Position numbers and translations under genes: made by a program | Shown here: positions 9,772 through 19,042 of the stretch, one piece after another | Layout of the letters: each line of letters opens with the position of its first letter | Position numbering within the stretch: position 1 is the first letter of the stretch | Source: Flammeovirgaceae bacterium UBA976 | GTDB taxonomy: Bacteria; Bacteroidota; Bacteroidia; Cytophagales; Cyclobacteriaceae | NCBI GenBank assembly: GCA_002292365.1 | Contig: DBBU01000040.1 | Location: 1-48,764 of the forward strand | DNA length: 48,764 bases | Direction: 5' to 3' | The notes under the pieces: model-generated | Database searches by the model: none | Told to the model about the DNA's origin: nothing | What the model saw: the letters and a program-made list of their open reading frames with translations, nothing else

Positions 9772-10017
9772 TCAGTCATAAAACGATGACCTAATCACAA
9801 ATATTTGTTCGCAAGAGCTTCTAAAATGGCGACCTAATTGAATTAAATATGAATAATCACAATCAATGGCCAATGTTAACATTTTTTTTTGCCCACTGCA
9901 ATTTATCTCAATCCAATAACCATTTGTACACTGAAAGTATACCTGTTTAATGCCATCGTGATGAATATTTATTTTGTTAGGTATTTCTCCTATCCAATCA
10001 AAATAATTTACTTTCAT
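9772..10017 (-). CDS. Small hypothetical protein (81 aa), doubtful
   Basis: An uninterrupted 81-codon frame beginning MKVNYFDWIGEIPNKINIHH with a balanced, protein-like composition (four Trp/Cys-containing strands, few runs). No motif or signal is recognised. It lies in a gene-poor stretch next to relic genes, converges on the barrel protein gene, and has no clear promoter, so it may be an intact small gene, the remnant of a longer one, or chance. Confidence 0.35.
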   Translation of the reverse strand: MKVNYFDWIGEIPNKINIHHDGIKQVYFQCTNGYWIEINCSGQKKMLTLAIDCDYSYLIQLGRHFRSSCEQIFVIRSSFYD

Positions 10018-10188
10018 TGAATCTAGTCTTTATATAAATGGATCAGAATCAGATGTTGTTAATGCCAAATGAACCGCTCGAGTAATTTTAATTTCATCAT
10101 CAAAAAAAGATAAGAGGCGCAGCTCTTTTCCTTCTCCCAAAGACAACCATCTGATTTAATTATTTTCAGTTTTATTGGTAATTCCTTC

Positions 10189-10205
10189 AGGCTTTAGGGC
10201 CTTTT
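10189..10205 (+). terminator. Weak hairpin with T run
   Basis: AGGC and GCCT bracket a six-base loop and are followed by TTTTT. The stem is only four base pairs, and no intact plus-strand gene lies immediately upstream. Confidence 0.25.
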
Positions 10206-10215
10206 TGAAAATTCC

Positions 10216-10270
10216 GCCGATTAATCGGCATCTGTTACAGATAGTGCCAGGTGAATAAAAGTAACAGATG
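10216..10270. repeat. Nested palindromes: 14-bp perfect palindrome abutting a 10-bp inverted repeat
   Basis: GCCGATTAATCGGC (10216-10229) is a perfect palindrome. Its last base is also the first base of CATCTGTTAC (10229-10238), whose exact reverse complement GTAACAGATG is at 10261-10270, a 22-base spacer away. No long T run follows, so a simple terminator is not the obvious reading; an operator, a recombination or element end, or an RNA hairpin are alternatives. Confidence 0.6.
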
Positions 10271-10540
10271 ACTAAGTTAGTTCTTGTCTAATTGCGCATT
10301 TGAAAAATGAAAATTTTTAGATATTTCATAAATATTGAGTTTGCCTATGCTAAAGATGTCCTTTACAGAAGAGAATAAAAATTATATCTCTGATTTAAGT
10401 GGCATTAAATGATTGGGACTGCCTGTCTTTCGAAATAAAAGTTGCGTGACAATTTGGAACTCAAGAAGACTTAAAATCTTTAAAGGGAGTTCTGAGCAAT
10501 TTTTTTTCAAAAAAGATTGCTATTACTGAATCTAATTAAA
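10271..10540. other. Gene-poor stretch
   Basis: No intact gene. A short frame starts at 10307 (MKIFRYFINIEFAYAKD) but stops after about 23 codons, and broken frames such as LGLPVFRNKS follow it. They may be relics of a gene, but I do not recognise a family. Confidence 0.4.
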
Positions 10541-10765
10541 ATGATGAATGACTTAAAAAAAATCTTAACTAAAAATATGGGATTCATAGCCTTGGTCTGC
10601 GTAACCCCTGGATTAGCCCCATATCCCCTAGAACTACATATTTCGGGTAAAATCAAATAGATCCAAAGAGGTGTTCGAGTAATGGAGCTCATGGACTGGT
10701 TTAATGCCTTATTACATGGAGTCTCCTTCCTCCATCTCATTTTAGCCATTATTTTAGGGATTTAG
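10541..10765 (+). pseudogene. Small two-helix membrane protein gene, broken by one in-frame TAG
   Basis: Reading from ATG 10541 gives 74 codons with a single TAG at 10658-10660. Before it: MGFIALVCVTPGLAPYPLE; after it: a segment with MELMDWFNALLHGVSFLHLI and a hydrophobic end. This pattern (hydrophobic helix ending GLAP, a short charged loop, then DWFxxLLH and a second helix) matches a family of ~70-80-aa membrane proteins often loosely labelled 'RND transporter'. In that family a Trp commonly stands where the TAG is, so a single TGG to TAG change would explain the break. The opposite-strand 80-codon frame here is a shadow. Confidence 0.6.
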
Positions 10766-10847
10766 AATTTTTTAATAAAAACCCTCTCAAATGAAGTGAT
10801 AATGGTAGTTTTTTTGAAGATCCAAGGGCTTTATGATCAGCATGTAG

Positions 10848-10877
10848 AAAAAGCTCATTCATTTGATGGGCTTTTTT
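10848..10877. terminator. Strong 11-bp hairpin terminator, usable from both sides
   Basis: AAAAAGCTCAT (10848-10858) pairs fully with ATGGGCTTTTT (10866-10876), with one G-T pair, around a seven-base loop. A and T runs at the ends make it a terminator for the broken membrane-protein gene on the plus strand and for sppA transcripts on the minus strand. Confidence 0.85.
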
Positions 10878-11004
10878 ATTTCTTTTCTAAATGAATTAAT
10901 CCATATTAGGAAGCATTGATGCCACCCATGCCAGATTTATTTTGAAATTTTCAAAAAGGGTATTGTTAGTTGAGAGTTTGAGGTAAATAAATCACCATTT
11001 CTGT

Positions 11005-12744
11005 TCAATAAATAATGAATTCCTCAGTCATTCGCGCTTGAATCCCTTTCATCTCTTGTAAGGATTTAATTTGTCTAAAATAAGGAGCCATCACTTCATT
11101 ATTCATCGAATTCAAACCTTTTATTTCGGTGGTTACCGAACCCAATATTTTTTCAAACATAGATTTCTGTGCAGGATAGTTAACCACACGATAATCACCT
11201 TCAATCCCACTCATGGCGACCGCCAGGTCGACGGCATCATTATAATTACCGATGACATCAATCAAGCCATTGTCTAAAGCCTGTGTCCCAGACCATATGC
11301 GACCACTACCTACCTCATTAATCGCTTCGGAAGTCACCCCCCTTCCCATAGCTGCCTTTGAAATAAAAGTTTGATATCCTTTATTGACCCCTTTTTGAAT
11401 GGCGCTGCGCTCAAAATCAGTAAGGTTACGGGTCACTGTATACAAATCTGAATGATCCCCCGTTTTAACTACATCATGAGTGATCCCAAATTTATTTTCA
11501 AGTAATTGCCCAAAATTGAACCACATACCGAAGATGCCTATCGATCCTGTGATCGTATTAGGCTGTGCAATAATAGTATCACAGGCCATGGCGATATAAT
11601 AACCTCCTGAGGCAGCTACATCAGCCATCGAGGCGATGATAGGTTTCACTCCTTTGGTTAAGTACACTTCATGCCAAATAAGATCTGAAGCAACCAAGCT
11701 TCCACCTGGTGAATTAATTCTTAATACAATGGCTTTTACCGATTTGTTTTCACGGGCTTTTCTGATTTCTTTAGCCAATTTATAACCCACAACTTGCGTA
11801 TCATCTCCCGCCATAACAATGGATCCATTGGCATAGATTACGGCAATTTTATCCTTAGCATATTTATTCTTCAGAGATTTTTTATAATTCTGATAGGAAA
11901 TAAACTCAATATCGGAAGCCTCTTCTAGTTCTAAATCTGATGCAATCAAGGATTTAAGTTCATCCTTGTAACCTAGAGAATCTACTAATCCATAGTGATG
12001 GGCATCTGCAGGAACTTGAATCTTTAATTCTTTTGAATATCTTGAGAGATTTCTTTTTTGAATGTCGCGGGACTCAGCCACATCAGTTAAATAAATATCA
12101 TATATAGTGGAAAGTAGTGAAGTATATTGAAGTCGATTCTCGGAGCTCATATCTTTCCTTAAAAATGGCTCGACCGCACTTTTAAAAGACCCTACTCTGA
12201 ATATTTCTGGTTTTACCTCTAACTTTTCAAACAAACCCTTGAAAAAGGTAATATTGGCCATCAAACCATTAAACTCTAAAGATCCTTCGGGATGCATAAA
12301 AAAAACATCTGCCGCCGATGCCAGATAATAATCTCCTTCACTTAAGTATTCTCCATAGGCATATATGATTTTTCCTGAGGCTTTGAAATCAATCAACGCA
12401 TCCCTCACTTCTTTTAATGAAGCAAAACCACCACTCAACAACTGATGGTCTAGATAAATACCTTTGATACGTTCGTCTTCTTTACTATGCTGAATGGTCG
12501 AAACCAAATCATGCAGTCCAATTTCCGAAACTGCTGCTTCAGGAAAAAGGTCTTTCAAAGGATCTTCAGTAGTCCGCTCCTGAAGAACACCACTCAATTT
12601 CAAATAAAGAATAGATGAAGGCTCAACATTGACCGTTTCATCACCCTCTCCTGCAGCGGCAATACCTATCAATAAGAAGAAAAAAAGAAAAGAAAATATT
12701 ATAAGGCCCAATAAAGAAGCCAGTATGTTTTTAAGGAAATTCAT
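11005..12744 (-). CDS. sppA: Signal peptide peptidase SppA, 67K type
   Basis: Membrane-anchored serine protease that degrades cleaved signal peptides. 579 aa, the usual length of the two-repeat form. One N-terminal transmembrane helix (about 8-31) anchors it with the catalytic domains on the outer face of the inner membrane. The general-base Lys188 sits in GSFKSAVEPF (first repeat) and the nucleophile Ser379 in MADVAASGGYY (second repeat), matching the E. coli Lys/Ser dyad arrangement. It is transcribed alone, divergent from folK across an 80-base gap, and ends near the bidirectional hairpin at 10.85 kb. Confidence 0.95.
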   Translation of the reverse strand: MNFLKNILASLLGLIIFSFLFFFLLIGIAAAGEGDETVNVEPSSILYLKLSGVLQERTTEDPLKDLFPEAAVSEIGLHDLVSTIQHSKEDERIKGIYLDHQLLSGGFASLKEVRDALIDFKASGKIIYAYGEYLSEGDYYLASAADVFFMHPEGSLEFNGLMANITFFKGLFEKLEVKPEIFRVGSFKSAVEPFLRKDMSSENRLQYTSLLSTIYDIYLTDVAESRDIQKRNLSRYSKELKIQVPADAHHYGLVDSLGYKDELKSLIASDLELEEASDIEFISYQNYKKSLKNKYAKDKIAVIYANGSIVMAGDDTQVVGYKLAKEIRKARENKSVKAIVLRINSPGGSLVASDLIWHEVYLTKGVKPIIASMADVAASGGYYIAMACDTIIAQPNTITGSIGIFGMWFNFGQLLENKFGITHDVVKTGDHSDLYTVTRNLTDFERSAIQKGVNKGYQTFISKAAMGRGVTSEAINEVGSGRIWSGTQALDNGLIDVIGNYNDAVDLAVAMSGIEGDYRVVNYPAQKSMFEKILGSVTTEIKGLNSMNNEVMAPYFRQIKSLQEMKGIQARMTEEFIIY

Positions 12745-12804
12745 ATCTCAAATATTAATTTTACGCTAAAATAGTTGTTAATAGCTTATTAACTTGTTGA
12801 TCCT

Positions 12805-12812
12805 TAAATTTG
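12805..12812 (+). promoter_or_regulatory. -7 box upstream of folK
   Basis: TAAATTTG fits TAnnTTTG exactly and ends 12 bases before the folK ATG. The nearest upstream TTG motifs are not at the standard spacing, so the -33 part is unassigned. Confidence 0.45.
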
Positions 12813-12824
12813 TTTGTCCACAAT

Positions 12825-13331
12825 ATGAGAAAAATATACCTTTCATTAGGCTCCAATCAAGGATCAAGACTAGATAACCTCCAAACGGCATGTATCGAAA
12901 TTTCGAATTATATTTTAAAAATAAACGCATCGTCTCCTATCTACGAGACCGCCCCATGGGGTAAAACCGATCAACCTTGGTTTTATAACCTCGTATTAGA
13001 AATTGACTTCCCTTATGAGCCTGATCAGCTTTTGGAGATTTGTCTGGATATTGAAAAAAAACTAGGCCGTATCAGAAAAATCAAATGGGGTCAGCGTATA
13101 ATTGATATTGATATATTGTATTTTGGTGATCTAGTTATAGAGACTGAATACTTAAAAATTCCCCATCCTGAAATACAAAATCGCCGGTTTAACTTATTGC
13201 CTTTAGTGGTATTAAATCCGCTTTTAATCCACCCTAAATTAAAAAAGAATCAGAAAGAACTATTAGCCCGTTGTGATGATAATTTAGCGTGTCATCTCAC
13301 TTCTGAAAAACTAGATCATGGCCTTCTCTGA
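12825..13331 (+). CDS. folK: 2-amino-4-hydroxy-6-hydroxymethyldihydropteridine pyrophosphokinase
   Basis: Transfers pyrophosphate from ATP to 6-hydroxymethyl-dihydropterin in folate synthesis (cytosolic). From ATG 12825 the protein is 168 aa and begins MRKIYLSLGSNQGSRLDNL, the family N-terminus; ETAPWG and QPWFYN follow, then the metal-binding DIDILYFGD segment and IPHPEIQNRRFNLLPL. A TTG at 12810 would add five residues without support. It overlaps the downstream permease gene by 14 bases, so the two are co-transcribed. Confidence 0.96.
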   Translation: MRKIYLSLGSNQGSRLDNLQTACIEISNYILKINASSPIYETAPWGKTDQPWFYNLVLEIDFPYEPDQLLEICLDIEKKLGRIRKIKWGQRIIDIDILYFGDLVIETEYLKIPHPEIQNRRFNLLPLVVLNPLLIHPKLKKNQKELLARCDDNLACHLTSEKLDHGLL

Positions 13332-14067
13332 ATATGTATTATTGATAAGCACGGGCATTGCTGCAGGATTCATCAATACCGTTGCCGGAGGAGGTTCTCT
13401 TTTGACCCTGCCAGTGCTCATTTTTATGGGTCTTCCTGCCGCAGAAGCCAATGCCTCAAACAGAGTGGCTCTTATCATTCAAAACATTTTTGCTGTTAAA
13501 GGTTTTAAAAGTAAGGGTATTGCGGTGTTTCCTTTCGCCTATTGGGTAAGTATTTCTGCTACTTTAGGTGCCCTGTTAGGTGCCTATCTTGCTACAGAAA
13601 TCAGCGATAGCTCCTTTAATAAAATATTATCTGTTGTAATGATTTTTGTGTTGATGATTACGGTTTTGAAACCTTATTTAGATAAAATGGAAACCCTTGA
13701 ACGCTTTACTAAAAAGCGCAATCTCGTTTCTATCCTTCTTTTTTTTGGTATTGGTATTTATGGCGGCTTCATTCAGGCAGGTGTGGGCTTTATTATCATG
13801 GCAGCCCTCACAGGAATCCATGGTTTAAATTTGGCTAAAATCAATAGCGTTAAAGTCTTTGTCGTATTATGTTATACTTCAGTGGCTTTGTTGGTATTTA
13901 TGTACAATGGGAAAGTCCTATGGACCTATGGTCTTATTTTAGCAATAGGTAATGCCATTGGGGCATGGATTTCCAGCAGATGGTCTGTGGGTGTAAATGA
14001 GAAATGGATTCGACTTATCCTTATTCTGACTCTATCTGCCCTTGCTTTAAAATTATGGATGACCTAA
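13318..14067 (+). CDS. TauE/SafE-family membrane permease
   Basis: Integral inner-membrane protein of 249 aa with about seven to eight hydrophobic segments in two related halves. The first half opens with GFINTVAGGGSLLTLPVL and the second carries the matching repeat GGFIQAGVGFIIMAAL, the hallmark of the TauE/SafE (DUF81) family, members of which export sulfite, sulfoacetate or other organic anions. The substrate cannot be read from sequence. It overlaps folK by 14 bases; the pairing with a folate gene looks like operon packing rather than shared function. Confidence 0.9.
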   Translation: MAFSEYVLLISTGIAAGFINTVAGGGSLLTLPVLIFMGLPAAEANASNRVALIIQNIFAVKGFKSKGIAVFPFAYWVSISATLGALLGAYLATEISDSSFNKILSVVMIFVLMITVLKPYLDKMETLERFTKKRNLVSILLFFGIGIYGGFIQAGVGFIIMAALTGIHGLNLAKINSVKVFVVLCYTSVALLVFMYNGKVLWTYGLILAIGNAIGAWISSRWSVGVNEKWIRLILILTLSALALKLWMT

Positions 14068-14212
14068 ATGAGCACCTCAAATTGACTTAATTATGAAATG
14101 ATGAGCCTTCAAACTAATCTATAACGAGATTCATATCAACCGATCACCGGAAATCTTAAATGAGCCATCATCTCACTATAAATAAGAAATGATGTAATTT
14201 CACCACTCAATT

Positions 14213-15697
14213 ATGGGAATAGTCATTCGTCAAAGTTTACTGAGTAGCGCTGCGTCTTATCTAGGCGTAGCCATTGGATTTGTGAATGCGGTCATCTTAA
14301 TGCCTAAATTTATGACTCCCGATCAAATTGGGTTATTTCGTACTTTATTGAGTGCCGCACTGCTGCTATCTAGCTTTGGTCGATTTGGTATTAATTCTGG
14401 ATTGATTAGATTTAAATCTCTATTGAAACATCCACAAACAGATCTCAAATCTTTATACGGATTAGGTATTTTGATAGTGTCCTTTTCGACTCTCTTTTTT
14501 TTAATTATCTTAATCATTTTTCGCAATTCATGGGCTGATTTTTATGCTGAGAAATCTCCTGAAGTCAATGCATATTTTGTTTTGCTCATTGTACTAACTT
14601 TAGAGCTCATTATCTTTCAGTTTTTACAAACTTTGGCCAGTATTCATAAAAATATTTTTACGGCAAATCTTCTCAAAGATCTGGTTTATAAATCTTTGAA
14701 TATGGGTAGTATCTTATTATTTGCCACCTCCATAATCTCCTTTCATACTTTCATCATCCTACATGTTTGCTTTTATGTTATCTTGATTGCTTTTCTGTTT
14801 TTTGAATCTATTTATAAATATAAAATTAAGATTTCGTTTAAACCCCTTCCTCCGAACATCGCTCGTGAATTAATTTACTACTGTGGAACCTTATTCATTT
14901 CAGGTTTGGGCTTAAGTTTTCTAAACTTAGCCGACCAACAACTAGTCAGTCGGTATTTGGGCCTTGAGGCCAGCGGGATCTATATGACGGCTATATTTAT
15001 GGTGATGGTAATTGAGATGCCGAGAAGATTTGTTGGAGAAATTTCAACCCCTATTATTGCTGAAGCCTTCGGTTCAGGCAATTTGGCCAGTATCAATGAA
15101 CATTACAAAAAAGCATCTATCAATCTCTTTCTTTTGGGAGGACTTATTTATGTATTAATCATTATTAATTTAGATAATATCTACGCCATCATGCCCAAAG
15201 GTCAAATCTATAAAGCAGGTAGATATGTCGTTATTTTGGTAGGTCTTTCCAAGTTGATCAATCTTCTTTTTAGTCTCAATGATGGAATAATATCTATGTC
15301 TAAATATTACCATTTTAATATGATAATGACCTTATTTTTGGGTTTAGTCATGATCGGATCAGATATCATTTTGATTCCTCGGTACGGATTGATCGGTGCC
15401 GCCACCGCCCTACTTGTCGTTTTTACTCTACATGGATTATTAAAATTAATACTTATTAAAATGACATATGATTTTTTTCCTTTCACAACCAAAACTATTT
15501 TAGGAGCCTTAATCATTTTAGGGTTACTTTTAATTAATCATTTTATACCGATATTAATCAATCCATTTATTGATATGATGATTCGATCGGGATTAATACT
15601 CATGATTTTTTCGTTCTCAATTTACAAATTGAAATTGTCTCTTGAGATCAATCAAATGATAAATGGTCTAGCCAAAAGATTGAATATAAATTTATGA
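14213..15697 (+). CDS. Wzx-type polysaccharide flippase (MOP superfamily)
   Basis: 494-aa integral membrane protein with about 14 hydrophobic helices across its length. The N-terminus (MGIVIRQSLLSSAASYLGVAIG... MPKFMTPDQIGLFRTL) is typical of Bacteroidota lipopolysaccharide/polysaccharide flippases that move lipid-linked glycans across the inner membrane. It opens the surface-polysaccharide locus: its last four bases overlap the YfhO-family gene, and glycosyltransferases and nonulosonate genes follow on the same strand. The 145-base gap upstream from the TauE/SafE gene holds no clear consensus promoter. Confidence 0.85.
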   Translation: MGIVIRQSLLSSAASYLGVAIGFVNAVILMPKFMTPDQIGLFRTLLSAALLLSSFGRFGINSGLIRFKSLLKHPQTDLKSLYGLGILIVSFSTLFFLIILIIFRNSWADFYAEKSPEVNAYFVLLIVLTLELIIFQFLQTLASIHKNIFTANLLKDLVYKSLNMGSILLFATSIISFHTFIILHVCFYVILIAFLFFESIYKYKIKISFKPLPPNIARELIYYCGTLFISGLGLSFLNLADQQLVSRYLGLEASGIYMTAIFMVMVIEMPRRFVGEISTPIIAEAFGSGNLASINEHYKKASINLFLLGGLIYVLIIINLDNIYAIMPKGQIYKAGRYVVILVGLSKLINLLFSLNDGIISMSKYYHFNMIMTLFLGLVMIGSDIILIPRYGLIGAATALLVVFTLHGLLKLILIKMTYDFFPFTTKTILGALIILGLLLINHFIPILINPFIDMMIRSGLILMIFSFSIYKLKLSLEINQMINGLAKRLNINL

Positions 15698-18138
15698 AAA
15701 CCAAAGAATTACTGAAAGCAATACAACCGCATGCCATTTTCATAACATTCGGCTTTTTATTGGTGATGGCCTTTTTCCATCCGCTAATCATAGAGAATAA
15801 AAGTATGAATCAAAATGACATCTTCCAAGGCGTGAGTTCAGGACAAGAAGCTACCCATTTTAGGCAGGAGACAGGAGAAGAAGCATTATGGACCAATAGC
15901 ATGTTCAGTGGTATGCCTGCCTATTTAATCAACATTTATTGGAGTGGTGACCTTATCAAGTATATTCAGCGCATCATTACATTTGGATTTCCTTCAGCTG
16001 CCCAAGTAACCCTTTTAGCTTTCCTTTCCTGCTATCTCATGCTCCTCGCCTTTAGAGTCAGACCTTGGCTGGCCTTCATAGGTGCCATAGCTTTTAGTTT
16101 CAATACCTTCAGTATGATTAGTATTGAGGCAGGACACATCTGGAAAGTTCGTGCCATTGCCTACATGCCCCTCGTATTGGGTGCCGTGCACATGGTGATT
16201 ACCCAAAAAAAGAAGCTGTTACCCTTGGGCTTGCTGAGTTTGGCGGTTGCATTAGAAATTCAAGCCAATCATCTGCAAATCACCTATTACTTATTTTTGA
16301 TGCTCATTATTTATGGACTATTTCATTTATTTGAGATGATAAAATCAAAGCATTATTCAAAACTAGGCACCCAAGTTGCCCTCTTAATTTTGGCAGGCAT
16401 TCTGGGCGTAGGTGCCAATGCCGGTCGTATTTGGACAACTTTAGAATACAGTAAATATTCTACAAGGGGCCCTTCAGAGCTCAGCAGTAATGCTGAAAGT
16501 GGAGAAAATTCGGGATTAGATAAAGATTATGTCTTCAATTGGAGCTATGGAATAATGGAGTCCTTCACGTTTCTGATTCCTAATTTCTCTGGCGGTGCAA
16601 GTCAACAAACCCTAGCGACCGATTCCCATTTAGGCAAAGTATTGAGTCAAAATGGTATGACTAGGGATCAAGTGAGTAATCAATTAAAAGCAGCGCCTAC
16701 CTACTGGGGCGATCAACCCATTACTGCTGGCCCTACCTACGCAGGTGCCATCATGTGTTTCCTATTTATGCTAGGCATTCTTATTGTAGAGCCGAAGATC
16801 AGAAATTGGATTTTAGTAGCTTGTTTATTTTCAATTTTACTCGCCTGGGGTAAAAATCTCGCATGGTTCAATTATACTCTATTTGATTATTTCCCAGGTT
16901 ATGATAAATTTCGTTCGGTCAGTATGGCCATTGTTATTTTTCTCGCTGGTGTTCCATTACTGTCTATGCTCGCCCTTGAGACCCTATTCAATGGATCAAA
17001 AAAACAAATGGTAAAACCCCTGATCATCAGTGCTGCGATCACAGGTGGTCTGGCCCTTACTTTCTTAGTTATAGGTAGCCTATTTAGCTATAAGGGTGCA
17101 GTAGATGTACAATTGGCTAACGTTCCCAATTGGTTTTTAGAAGCACTGAGAGCCGACAGACAATCCTTATTAAAAGCAGACGCTTTACGAACCTTGATAT
17201 TGATTGGACTCGCCTTCGCCTTGATATATGGGGTGATCAAAGAAAAAATAAAAGTACCTATTGCATTGCTAGGTATTTCTGTATTGGTTGTCTTTGATTT
17301 CTGGAATGTAGACCGCCGTTATATTAATGATGAAAATTATCAAAGGCAGGCCGTCAAAGGCTTTCTTGATCCCTCTGCAGCAGATCAATTCATTAAAAAT
17401 AGCGCAGATAAGCACTACCGGGTGCTGAATTTAAATAACCCTTTTAATGAAGCCAAAACATCCGCTAATCACAGCTCTTTAGGAGGCTATCATGGGGCTA
17501 AAATGAAGCGATATCAGGAGTTGATTGAAAATTGTCTCTCAAGCAATCTTGCCGAGATGATTGGTGTCCTTCAAAATGGTTCCAAAGATTTGTCCAAATT
17601 TACAGTCATCAATATGCTTAACGCCCAATATTTAAAATTTGGTGATCAAGCCAATAACGTACTCCCAAATGACTATGCTTTTGGTAATGCCTGGTTTACT
17701 GAAAATATGATTTCTGTGAAAAGTCCTGATGAAGAGTTGACCGCTGTCTGTAGTCTTGTGGATAAAAAAACGACCGTAATAAATGCTAAAAAATTTAAAT
17801 CTTCACAGTCGACCTATGATGCTGCAGCCATTACTCTTGAAACCTACCAGCCCAACCTTTTAAAATACAGTATAAATAATCAAAATGCAGGCTTTGCTGT
17901 CTTTTCGGAAATTTATTACCCTCTCGGTTGGCAAGCTACCGTAGATGGGATTCCTACCGAAATCAAGCAAGTCAACTATGTATTGAGAGGCCTAGAAATT
18001 CCAGCAAATTCACAAGAAATTATTTTTGAATTCAAGCCAGCAGCATATTTCATTGGAAATAAAATAACGGCTGCGTTTTCTGCAACTGTTTTATTAATTT
18101 TAGGTTTTGGTTTATTCAAAACCATCCCAAAGAAATAA
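15694..18138 (+). CDS. YfhO-family membrane protein
   Basis: 814 aa; about a dozen transmembrane helices in the first ~560 residues, then a periplasmic C-terminal beta domain with the YfhO signature YYPLGWQATVDGIPTE, closed by one last helix near the C-terminus (IGNKITAAFSATVLLILGFGLF). In Gram-positive bacteria YfhO is required for glycosylating lipoteichoic acid; in Bacteroidota such proteins sit in glycan loci and are thought to be GT-C-like transferases or carriers. The ATG overlaps the flippase end by four bases, and the next glycosyltransferase follows without a real gap, placing it inside the polysaccharide operon. Confidence 0.85.
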   Translation: MKTKELLKAIQPHAIFITFGFLLVMAFFHPLIIENKSMNQNDIFQGVSSGQEATHFRQETGEEALWTNSMFSGMPAYLINIYWSGDLIKYIQRIITFGFPSAAQVTLLAFLSCYLMLLAFRVRPWLAFIGAIAFSFNTFSMISIEAGHIWKVRAIAYMPLVLGAVHMVITQKKKLLPLGLLSLAVALEIQANHLQITYYLFLMLIIYGLFHLFEMIKSKHYSKLGTQVALLILAGILGVGANAGRIWTTLEYSKYSTRGPSELSSNAESGENSGLDKDYVFNWSYGIMESFTFLIPNFSGGASQQTLATDSHLGKVLSQNGMTRDQVSNQLKAAPTYWGDQPITAGPTYAGAIMCFLFMLGILIVEPKIRNWILVACLFSILLAWGKNLAWFNYTLFDYFPGYDKFRSVSMAIVIFLAGVPLLSMLALETLFNGSKKQMVKPLIISAAITGGLALTFLVIGSLFSYKGAVDVQLANVPNWFLEALRADRQSLLKADALRTLILIGLAFALIYGVIKEKIKVPIALLGISVLVVFDFWNVDRRYINDENYQRQAVKGFLDPSAADQFIKNSADKHYRVLNLNNPFNEAKTSANHSSLGGYHGAKMKRYQELIENCLSSNLAEMIGVLQNGSKDLSKFTVINMLNAQYLKFGDQANNVLPNDYAFGNAWFTENMISVKSPDEELTAVCSLVDKKTTVINAKKFKSSQSTYDAAAITLETYQPNLLKYSINNQNAGFAVFSEIYYPLGWQATVDGIPTEIKQVNYVLRGLEIPANSQEIIFEFKPAAYFIGNKITAAFSATVLLILGFGLFKTIPKK

Positions 18139-19042
18139 TACCTTGGTTTCTGTAATTGTATGTACATTTAATAGGGAAAAATACTTGCCTATTTGCCTAG
18201 AAAAGTTGGCAAATCAAACGGTCAGTTCTTCAGAATACGAAATTATCATCATAGATAATAACAGTACAGATAAATCTGGATTGATATGTGATTTATTTAT
18301 AAATACGCACAAAACGATCAATGTGCACTACTTTCTGGAGTTAAAGCAAGGGCATACATATTCAAGAAATAGAGGAATTGCAGAATCGAAAGGTGAATAT
18401 CTTGCATTTATCGATGATGATGCTTTTGTAGAAGCTAATTATATTGAAAATATTAATAAAGCATTTTCAAACCTCGAAATAGTGGCGTTAGGAGGAAAAA
18501 TAACGCCTTATTATGAATCAGGGAATCCTCCGGTATGGATGTCAAAATATTTATTGCCCCTTGTGGCAGCATTAGATATGGGAGAACATAAACAGTATTT
18601 CAGAAAAGGAAAATTCCCGATTGGTGCCAATATGGCTTTTAGAAAAAATGTATTTCAGAATTTCGGATGGTTCAATATTGAACTTGGCCGCAGAGGTTCG
18701 AAAGGATTAGAAGGCGGAGATGAAAAAGATTTATTTTTAAAATTGAAAAAGTCAGGAGCGAAAATATTGTATGACCCTAATATCAAGGTCACTCATATCA
18801 TTCCAGAAAGCAGGCTTCAATTGACCTATATTCAAGGACTTGCTATTGGAGTGGGAAGCAGTGAACGCAAAAGGTTAAAAAATACTGACATCTTTCAAAA
18901 ATCTAACAAGATTTTGTCTGAATTAATTAAAATATGCGGAACAGGTGTGCTTTTTTTCTCTTTCCTTTTAAAAGGAAAAATTCAGGCAGCTAAAATGCTT
19001 GTCGTATTTAGATTTTGGGTTGTAAAAGGATATTGCAAATGA
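18107..19042 (+). CDS. GT2-family glycosyltransferase
   Basis: GT-A fold inverting glycosyltransferase, probably adding a sugar to the lipid-linked glycan at the inner face of the membrane. Core motifs: VSVIVCTFNREKYLPICLEKL, IIDNNST, the metal-binding FIDDDAFVE, and EGGDEKDLFLKLKKSG in the acceptor region. One hydrophobic stretch near the end (LFFFSFLLKGKI) may associate with the membrane. The start is uncertain: TTG 18107 overlaps the YfhO gene by 32 bases, while TTG 18143 (LVSVIVCTF) would begin directly after its stop and fits the family N-terminus. There is no ATG near. Confidence 0.88.
   Translation: MVYSKPSQRNNTLVSVIVCTFNREKYLPICLEKLANQTVSSSEYEIIIIDNNSTDKSGLICDLFINTHKTINVHYFLELKQGHTYSRNRGIAESKGEYLAFIDDDAFVEANYIENINKAFSNLEIVALGGKITPYYESGNPPVWMSKYLLPLVAALDMGEHKQYFRKGKFPIGANMAFRKNVFQNFGWFNIELGRRGSKGLEGGDEKDLFLKLKKSGAKILYDPNIKVTHIIPESRLQLTYIQGLAIGVGSSERKRLKNTDIFQKSNKILSELIKICGTGVLFFSFLLKGKIQAAKMLVVFRFWVVKGYCK

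Noticed and set aside
10507..10749. 80-codon minus-strand frame
   Set aside because: It is antisense to the broken small membrane gene, whose plus-strand translation fits a known protein pattern much better.
14068..14212. Short ATGATG/CATCAT repeats as an operator before the flippase gene
   Set aside because: The matches are only six to seven bases and irregularly spaced, within chance for AT-rich DNA.
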